Source: DASSUC01 sp035650075
GTDB taxonomy: Bacteria > Actinomycetota > Actinomycetes > Mycobacteriales > Micromonosporaceae
Assembly: GCA_035650075.1 (NCBI GenBank)
Contig: DASRII010000229.1
Location: 27,055-91,054 of the forward strand
DNA: 64,000 nucleotides
Direction: 5' to 3'
The stretch's first letter is position 1. The number at the start of each line of letters is the position of its first letter. Made by a program: the position numbers and the translations under genes. This document shows, one piece after another, positions 59,240 through 64,000 of the stretch. The notes beneath the pieces were generated by a model. That model saw nothing but the letters and a program-made list of their open reading frames with translations, ran no database searches and was not told the origin of the DNA.

Positions 59240-60588
59240 GGGATTTTTTGTGGGGTGTGGCCACGTCGGCCTACCAGGTCGAGGGGGCGGTGGACGCGGC
59301 CGGCCGGTCACCGTCCATATGGGACACGTTCTGTCGCGTACCGGGTGCGATCGACAACGCGGACACCGGTGACGTCGCCTGCGACCACTATCACCGGTGG
59401 CCCGAGGACGTGGCTCTGCTGCGGCGGCTCGGCGTCGACGCGTACCGTTTCTCCGTTGCCTGGCCCCGCGTGTTGCCCGACGGCACCGGCCGGCCGAACG
59501 CGGCGGGCCTCGCGTTCTACGACCGGCTCGTGGATGCCGTGCTGGCCAACGGGATCGAGCCGTTCGTGACGCTGTACCACTGGGACCTGCCGCAGGTGCT
59601 GCAGGACGCCGGCGGGTGGCCGCGGCGGGACACGGTCGCGGCGTTCGCCGACTACGCCGCGACCGTCGCGACCGCGCTGGGCGACCGGGTCAGCCACTGG
59701 TGCACGGTCAACGAGCCGCTGTGCGTCGCCTGGATCGGGCACCTCGAGGGGCGCATGGCACCCGGTGAACAGGACCTGACCCGCGCGGTCGCGGCATCGC
59801 ATCACGTGCTGCTCGGACACGGGCTGGCCACGGAGGCGGTACGCGCATCGGCCCGGCTGCCGGCGACCGTCGGCATCGTGTGCAACCTCAGCCCGTGCGA
59901 GCCGGCGACCGACCGGGCCGAAGACGTGGCGGCGGCCGTCCGCGCCGACGGGCACACCAACCGCTGGTGGCTCGATCCGCTGTACGGGCGCGGTTATCCG
60001 GACGACATGCTGCGCACGTACGGCATCGCGCCGCCGGTGCGCGACGGCGACCTCGAGCGCATCGCGACGCCGACCGAGTTCCTCGGGGTCAACTACTACT
60101 TCCGCGTGGTGGTCGTGGACGATCCGGACGGGCCGGCGCCGTTCGCGCGTCAGGTGCCTGTTCCCGGCTCGCGGGAGACCGCAATGGGTTGGGAGGCGTA
60201 CGCGGCCGGCCTCGAGCAGCTCCTCGTGCGCGTCGACGCGGACTACGGCCCGGCGCGCATCTTCGTGACCGAGAGCGGCGCGGCCTGGCCCGACAAGGTG
60301 ACCGAGGCGGGCACGGTCGAGGACAAGGAACGCACCGACTACCTCGAACAGCACATCGAGGCGTGCGTCGCGGCGGCCGCCCGCGGGGTGCCGGTCGCCG
60401 GGTATTTCGTCTGGTCGTTGCTCGACAACTTCGAGTGGGCGTACGGGTACGACAAGCGCTTCGGGCTCGTCCACGTCGACTACGCCACGCAGCGCCGCAC
60501 GGTCAAGGCCAGCGGGTACCGGTACGCCGAGATCATCGCGGCGTCCCGTCACCCCGACAGGTCGATCGGCTTCAGCAAAGGTTCCTGA
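59236..60588 (+). CDS. GH1 family beta-glucosidase
   Basis: 450 residues, the usual GH1 length. N-terminal FLWGVATSAYQVEGA, acid/base Glu160 in TVNEP and nucleophile Glu346 in TESGAAW, where the usual motif is TENG. A C-terminal WSLLDNFEWAYGYDKRFGLVHVD is present. It has no signal peptide, so it hydrolyses imported beta-glycosides in the cytoplasm. GTG 59236 overlaps the permease stop (GTGA). Its 3' end overlaps the convergent lipoprotein gene by 40 bp. Confidence 0.93.
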   Translation: MRDFLWGVATSAYQVEGAVDAAGRSPSIWDTFCRVPGAIDNADTGDVACDHYHRWPEDVALLRRLGVDAYRFSVAWPRVLPDGTGRPNAAGLAFYDRLVDAVLANGIEPFVTLYHWDLPQVLQDAGGWPRRDTVAAFADYAATVATALGDRVSHWCTVNEPLCVAWIGHLEGRMAPGEQDLTRAVAASHHVLLGHGLATEAVRASARLPATVGIVCNLSPCEPATDRAEDVAAAVRADGHTNRWWLDPLYGRGYPDDMLRTYGIAPPVRDGDLERIATPTEFLGVNYYFRVVVVDDPDGPAPFARQVPVPGSRETAMGWEAYAAGLEQLLVRVDADYGPARIFVTESGAAWPDKVTEAGTVEDKERTDYLEQHIEACVAAAARGVPVAGYFVWSLLDNFEWAYGYDKRFGLVHVDYATQRRTVKASGYRYAEIIAASRHPDRSIGFSKGS

Positions 60589-61478
60589 CGCACCGCACCG
60601 GAACCGTACCGGGAGTCGAGCTCGCGCTGCCGGGACTGCCACGCGACCCAGACGTCGAGGCTGACGGCGTTGCGTATCTCGTCGACGCCACCGCCGCGCA
60701 CGCCCGGCAGCCGAACGGTTTCGCGCAGGATCCGCAACAGCTCGGCGTGCGTCCGCCCGCCCGCGACGACACACAGCGCGCCACCCCAGACCTGGCGCAG
60801 CTCGGCCTCGTGCCGAGCGAGGTCCGTCCGGTAGGCCACGGTCAGGATCAGCTTGGTCGGGTCGTTGGCCGTCCGCTCGGTGACCACCGGCTGGTTCTGG
60901 TCGATCCAGACGCCGGCGAAGTCCTTGCTGCCGCGGGCGAGCTCGACCGCGGCCTGCAGCGCCCCATCGGTGGCCCGCGTCGGGTCCACTGGCCGCCAGC
61001 CACCCGGCGGTGCGGGGCACGGGGTGTTCGGCTCGGGCCGCCCTACGGTCGGATCACCCGTTGCCGGCACCGGTACTACCGGTGTCGCCTTCAACGTCAG
61101 CCGGTTCCGGCCGGGATCGAGGGTGACGATCACTTCGTAGTCGCCCCACTTCGCGCCCTGTGCGGACTCGTGCGGCACGGCCGCCCAGGACCAGTTCGCA
61201 ACGTCCAGGCCGCTGCACTGCGGGGGCAACGACTGCTGGACGCCGCCGCACAGCTGGGGTCCGTGCTTCGGTCCGTCCGCGGACACGTTCTCCAACACCG
61301 TGCCGAAGGCCCGGAACCGGCCGGTGTAGCCATCCGGCACGAGCACGATCGCGTCCTTGTCCGGCGCGGCGTCCCCGGGTGGGGAGGGCGACAAAGCCGC
61401 GGCCGGCTGCGGCGCCGGTCGCGCGCAACCGGCGGCCAGGGTGGCGAGGGCAAGCATCGCGGCGACGACTCGACGCAT
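60549..61478 (-). CDS. Lipoprotein of unknown function
   Basis: 309 residues. A lipoprotein signal ends in ATLAAGC, followed by a Pro/Ala-rich spacer and a globular part with FRAFGTVLENVSADGPKHGPQLCGGVQQSLPPQCSG (two or more likely disulfides), DYEVIVTLDPGRNRLTL and a helical C-terminal half (ARHEAELRQVWGGALCVVAGGRTHAELLRIL). I recognise no domain. It is convergent with, and unrelated in function to, the GH1 gene as far as can be seen. Confidence 0.85.
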   Translation of the reverse strand: MRRVVAAMLALATLAAGCARPAPQPAAALSPSPPGDAAPDKDAIVLVPDGYTGRFRAFGTVLENVSADGPKHGPQLCGGVQQSLPPQCSGLDVANWSWAAVPHESAQGAKWGDYEVIVTLDPGRNRLTLKATPVVPVPATGDPTVGRPEPNTPCPAPPGGWRPVDPTRATDGALQAAVELARGSKDFAGVWIDQNQPVVTERTANDPTKLILTVAYRTDLARHEAELRQVWGGALCVVAGGRTHAELLRILRETVRLPGVRGGGVDEIRNAVSLDVWVAWQSRQRELDSRYGSGAVRQEPLLKPIDLSG

Positions 61479-61514
61479 AGGTCTTGGACGCTACCCGTAC
61501 CGCGGGCGTTCCGG

Positions 61515-61979
61515 TTATACCGGTGCCGGATAGGGCTGCCGCAGCGTGAACGCGTCCGGCCCGGGTCCGTTGCGACGCAGCAGGTCCAGCCGCTCCCACG
61601 CGTCGGCGAGCGTGGGAATCGTGCCGGCGGGGATCCACCAGAGCACGAGGTACGGGTCGAGTCCGTCGTGGGTGAACCACTCGTGGCGGCGGCGGACGGA
61701 GTCCAGGTGCGCGGTGCGGTACACGTACCCCCGTAGCGCCTCGACGGTCGTCCAGACCGACATGTTCACCATGATGTCCGGGCCGAACGGCCGCAGCCCG
61801 GTGGCGTCCGGTTCGCCGTCCCCGGTCAGTCTCCAGACGAACCCGGGCGTCCCATCGGCCAACGCGTTGAGCGGTTCCAGGCCGGCCATGAAGTCCGCCA
61901 TGACCGGATCGTCCAGCGGCGCCACGGGCCTGCCGACGTTGAGCTGTGCCAGGTGATGGGTTGTACTGCCAGCATCCAC
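61515..61979 (-). CDS. DUF3291 family protein
   Basis: 154 residues starting HHLAQLNVGRPVAPLDDPVMADFMAGLEPLNALADGTPGFVWRL and containing NMSVWTTVEALRGYVYRTAH and VLWWIPAGTIPTLADAWERLDLL, all typical of DUF3291, a dimeric alpha-beta barrel fold. Function is unknown. GTG 61979 lies 7 bp after a TAGAAT box, pointing to a leaderless message. Confidence 0.9.
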   Translation of the reverse strand: MDAGSTTHHLAQLNVGRPVAPLDDPVMADFMAGLEPLNALADGTPGFVWRLTGDGEPDATGLRPFGPDIMVNMSVWTTVEALRGYVYRTAHLDSVRRRHEWFTHDGLDPYLVLWWIPAGTIPTLADAWERLDLLRRNGPGPDAFTLRQPYPAPV

Positions 61980-61986
61980 GCCGGTG

Positions 61987-61992
61987 ATTCTA
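61987..61992 (-). promoter_or_regulatory. -10 box for leaderless DUF3291 gene
   Basis: TAGAAT on the minus strand ends 7 bp before GTG 61979, in the 15-bp gap after the HTH regulator's stop. Confidence 0.6.
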
Positions 61993-61994
61993 TG

Positions 61995-62642
61995 TCAACC
62001 ATCGTTAGTTTTAGAAATAACGACACAGCAGTCGTCAGCCACCGGTTCGATCGCCGCTCGCCACCCGGTGCCCTCCAGCAACCCCTGTAGGAGCGCCAGG
62101 TTCATGCCGCAGACGACCGGCGGGAAGTCCTCGGCCAGCCGGTGGAACGGACAGTTCCGCAGCCGTATCCGGTCCCCCTCGCGCACCGGCTCGTACCCCT
62201 GTGCCTCCAGCGCCTCGACGAGATCGCCGTGCGCTCCCGCCGACCGGCCGTGCTCGCGGGCCACGTCGTAGAGGACCGCATCGGCGCCGGCCCGTTCCAC
62301 CGCCTCGGCGAGCAGCCCGGCGGCGAACCGGTACGCCCGCGGCGGCACGCTCACCGCGTGCTCGGTTACCGCTCGCCGGTACAGCTTCGCCGGTCGCCCC
62401 GCGCCCGGACCCGACCGGCCGGACCGCCGGGCGAACGACACGTCCAGCAGCCCGGCATCGACGAGCTTGTCGAGGTGGAAGGCGGCGAGCGTACGGCCCA
62501 CGCCCAGTGCCGCCGCGACCTCCTCGCGACCCACGGGCGCGCCGTCGCCCGCGACGACCACCCGGTACGCCGCCCGCCGTACCGGATCGGCGAGCACGCC
62601 CAGCACCTCGAGGCCGGGCTGCAGGTCATCCGGAGCGGTCAC
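61995..62642 (-). CDS. ArsR/SufR-like HTH regulator with C-terminal cysteines
   Basis: 215 residues. A winged helix at about 15-75 (LADPVRRAAYRVVV, REEVAAALGVGRTLAAFHLDKLVDAGLL) precedes a ligand domain. The C-terminal part has Cys in RLRNCPFHRL, 13 residues later PPVVCGMN, and a final DDCC pair. This spacing recalls the iron-sulfur or metal-binding domain of SufR-like repressors, so redox or metal sensing is inferred. GTG 62642 fits the domain start. A barstar-like gene ends 10 bp upstream. Confidence 0.85.
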   Translation of the reverse strand: MTAPDDLQPGLEVLGVLADPVRRAAYRVVVAGDGAPVGREEVAAALGVGRTLAAFHLDKLVDAGLLDVSFARRSGRSGPGAGRPAKLYRRAVTEHAVSVPPRAYRFAAGLLAEAVERAGADAVLYDVAREHGRSAGAHGDLVEALEAQGYEPVREGDRIRLRNCPFHRLAEDFPPVVCGMNLALLQGLLEGTGWRAAIEPVADDCCVVISKTNDG

Positions 62643-62652
62643 CGGACCATTG

Positions 62653-63036
62653 TTACGCGAGCCGGAGCTTGCCGTGCTCTGTGCCGATGATCTCGACGAG
62701 CCAGTCGAACACCGTCGGCCCGGTACCCAGCCGGGCAGCGGCCAGCTCGAGCGCGACCCTCGGGCGGTTCGTGGGGTGGCAGCGCGCGAGGCGGCGCTCG
62801 AGCTGGCGGACGGTCTCCGGGTACCCGAGATCGCGGCGGGACGCCTCGTGGTTCCGCCACTCGAAGACGAAGTCGCCGTCCTCCGGCGTACCGAACCCGC
62901 CGTGGAGGCAGTCGTTCAGGGCATCGAGGTTGCCGCCGAAGTAGCCGTCCGGTCCGTTGACGGCCGCGCCGATGACCCGCCAGAAGTCCTCCAGCGTGGT
63001 CACCTGTGCGCCGTCGATGACGTACACGATCGTCAC
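62653..63036 (-). CDS. Barstar family protein
   Basis: 127 residues with the barstar core: IVYVIDGAQVTTLEDFWRVIGAAVNGPDGYFGGNLDALNDCLHGG. Barstar inhibits the extracellular ribonuclease barnase by plugging its active site. The C-terminal half is longer than classic barstar. No barnase-like RNase gene is in the window, so it is an orphan inhibitor or has another target. Confidence 0.9.
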   Translation of the reverse strand: MTIVYVIDGAQVTTLEDFWRVIGAAVNGPDGYFGGNLDALNDCLHGGFGTPEDGDFVFEWRNHEASRRDLGYPETVRQLERRLARCHPTNRPRVALELAAARLGTGPTVFDWLVEIIGTEHGKLRLA

Positions 63037-63073
63037 CCGGCCATTCTGCCGCCGGTACGCCCTTTGGCCAGAT

Positions 63074-63547
63074 CTAGGGCGACACGGTGGTGCGGTGGTC
63101 GACGGCGATTCCGTGCAACGGGCATGGTTGGCGCGGCTCGCGTGGGCAGAGGATCGAGTGTTCCAACGCGGTGGCGCGGTAGAGGCGGAACGGACTCGGC
63201 GGCGTGACCTGATCCCGGGTCGAGCTGGTTGCCCCCGGCCGTGGTCCAGGGTAGACGGTCAGACCCTCGTCGAGATCGTCCCCCGCCAACTCCGCGGCCA
63301 CCGCCGAGAGGTAGACGGCCCGCCCGTGGTACGGCGGCGCCTGCGAGTCGAAGATGACGATGCTCAGTCGCGGTCGCTCGGCGAGGTTGCGTGAGTGCGT
63401 CGCCTCCGGTGCCGACGTCCAGTAGAAGTTGGTGTAGTCGGCCGTGGCGAAGTAGACGGGCGAGACCCACGGTTGGCCGTCGCGGTCGGCCGTGCCCAGC
63501 GTCATGTACAGGTTCGCGTCGATGATCTCTCGTGCTATCGCCCACAT
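63074..63547 (-). CDS. Pyridoxamine 5'-phosphate oxidase-like flavin protein
   Basis: 157 residues of the split-barrel flavin family: YMTLGTADRDGQPWVSPVYFA, YWTSAPEATHSRNLAERPRLSIVIFD and VYLSAVAAEL. The C-terminal part has two Cys and a His (CPREPRQPCPLHG) not typical of the family. Cofactor (FMN or F420) and substrate are unknown. It begins one base after the acetyltransferase stop and is probably in its operon. Confidence 0.87.
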   Translation of the reverse strand: MWAIAREIIDANLYMTLGTADRDGQPWVSPVYFATADYTNFYWTSAPEATHSRNLAERPRLSIVIFDSQAPPYHGRAVYLSAVAAELAGDDLDEGLTVYPGPRPGATSSTRDQVTPPSPFRLYRATALEHSILCPREPRQPCPLHGIAVDHRTTVSP

Positions 63548-63548
63548 C

Positions 63549-64000
63549 TCAGAGCACCCTCGTTAGGAAGACGTTGTGTGGACCTGGCTGGTAGTCGGCG
63601 AACGGTTCGCAGTACTCGAATCCGAACTTCTCATACAACCGCCGCGCGGGTGCGAAGAACTCGGCGGATCCGGTCTCCAGACTCAACCGGGCGTATCCCA
63701 TGCGCCTGGCCTCGCTGATGATGTGCGCCAGCAGCAGGGACGCGATACCGCTGCGCGTGCGTGCCGGCGCGGTGCGCATGGACTTGAGCTCCGCGTGGCC
63801 GTCGTCCAACCGTTTCAGCGCGCCACAGCCGACGAGGGTGTCACCGTCCAACACGGACCAGAACGTGATCCCCGGTTGGCGCAGCCCCGCGAGGTCGAGC
63901 GCGAACGTGCTCTCCAGCGGCGTGACGGACCGCATCTGCTGGATGTGCTCCGCGAGGAACTCCGCGATCTGCGAGCCGGACAGGTCGTCCACCACGATCT
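63549..64000 (-). CDS. GNAT family N-acetyltransferase, 5' end beyond window
   Basis: About 150 visible residues of a YsnE/PhnO-like acetyltransferase: LKSMRTAPARTRSGIASLLLAHIISEARRMGYARLSLETGS is the acetyl-CoA binding segment and AFFAPARRLYEKFGF-type sequence closes the fold. In-frame GTGs occur at 63995 and 63992, but relatives usually start a few residues earlier with IRVDDL-like sequence and the frame stays open to the edge, so the true start probably lies outside. Confidence 0.88.
   Translation of the reverse strand, partial: IVVDDLSGSQIAEFLAEHIQQMRSVTPLESTFALDLAGLRQPGITFWSVLDGDTLVGCGALKRLDDGHAELKSMRTAPARTRSGIASLLLAHIISEARRMGYARLSLETGSAEFFAPARRLYEKFGFEYCEPFADYQPGPHNVFLTRVL

Noticed and set aside
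59308..61020. A 570-residue minus-strand open frame
   Set aside because: It is antisense to the GH1 gene and overlaps the lipoprotein gene in another frame; GH1 motifs are intact on the plus strand.
1..64000. tRNA, rRNA, CRISPR array, IS element or prophage
   Set aside because: I found no cloverleaf-like tRNA sequence, no regularly spaced repeats, no transposase or phage genes, and no target-site duplications.

Overview
The window is a gene-dense, high-GC chromosome segment from a free-living, filamentous-type actinobacterium. Signs are the GC-rich third positions, many GTG and TTG starts, several likely leaderless promoters, SARP, LAL-LuxR, ECF and ROK regulators, large secreted RHS and LamG proteins, and F5/8-beta-helix exoproteins. 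The genus cannot be fixed from sequence alone; Micromonosporaceae or Pseudonocardiaceae would fit. I see no rRNA, tRNA, CRISPR array, IS element, prophage or PKS/NRPS cluster.

Layout. 1-4.7 kb: a truncated methyltransferase, a LAL-type LuxR regulator, a thiosulfate sulfurtransferase and two tiny exported or lipoprotein-like products. 4.7-10.4 kb: a TPR protein, a heterodimeric ABC exporter under a TetR repressor with a perfect palindromic operator, and a YCII protein. 10.5-13.6 kb: a molybdate operon (HTH-TOBE regulator, modA, modB, modC), every junction translationally coupled. 13.6-20 kb: a kinase-like/methyltransferase fusion, a Rieske oxygenase plus sarcosine-oxidase-like pair (quaternary amine demethylation), an L,D-transpeptidase, a lipoprotein and a quinone oxidoreductase. 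20.1-22.2 kb: an SRPBCC-DGPF-ECF42 sigma factor operon. 22.3-32.9 kb: a secreted WD40 protein, a SARP regulator, nitronate monooxygenase, AraC regulator, an M20 amidohydrolase and small enzymes. 32.9-44.6 kb: a very large secreted LamG/repeat-module protein and a 2061-residue RHS protein followed by two small membrane proteins. 44.8-49.6 kb: AEC transporter, beta-propeller protein, OsmC, AlkB and a secreted peptidase. 50-60.6 kb: a carbohydrate region with two tandem secreted beta-helix proteins behind a LacI-type operator, a ROK repressor, and a divergent sugar ABC importer with a GH1 glycosidase. 60.5-64 kb: a lipoprotein, a cysteine-rich HTH regulator, a barstar-like protein, a PPOX protein and an edge-truncated acetyltransferase.

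How parts work together. The 50-60.6 kb block reads as a glycan-use locus: exoproteins attack polymer outside, the SBP and two permeases import oligosaccharide, and the GH1 enzyme cleaves it inside. The importer has no ATPase gene here, so a shared ATPase elsewhere is implied. The molybdate operon supplies the only metal-uptake function seen. The RHS protein with its TTGA-coupled downstream gene has the layout of a toxin-immunity locus, with no recognisable toxin fold.

The most unusual window-wide signal is a dispersed 13-bp palindrome, GTCCA-N3-TGGAC, found far more often than chance. It is usually read as Ser-Thr-Val/Leu-Asp through codons that are otherwise rare in such GC-rich genes.
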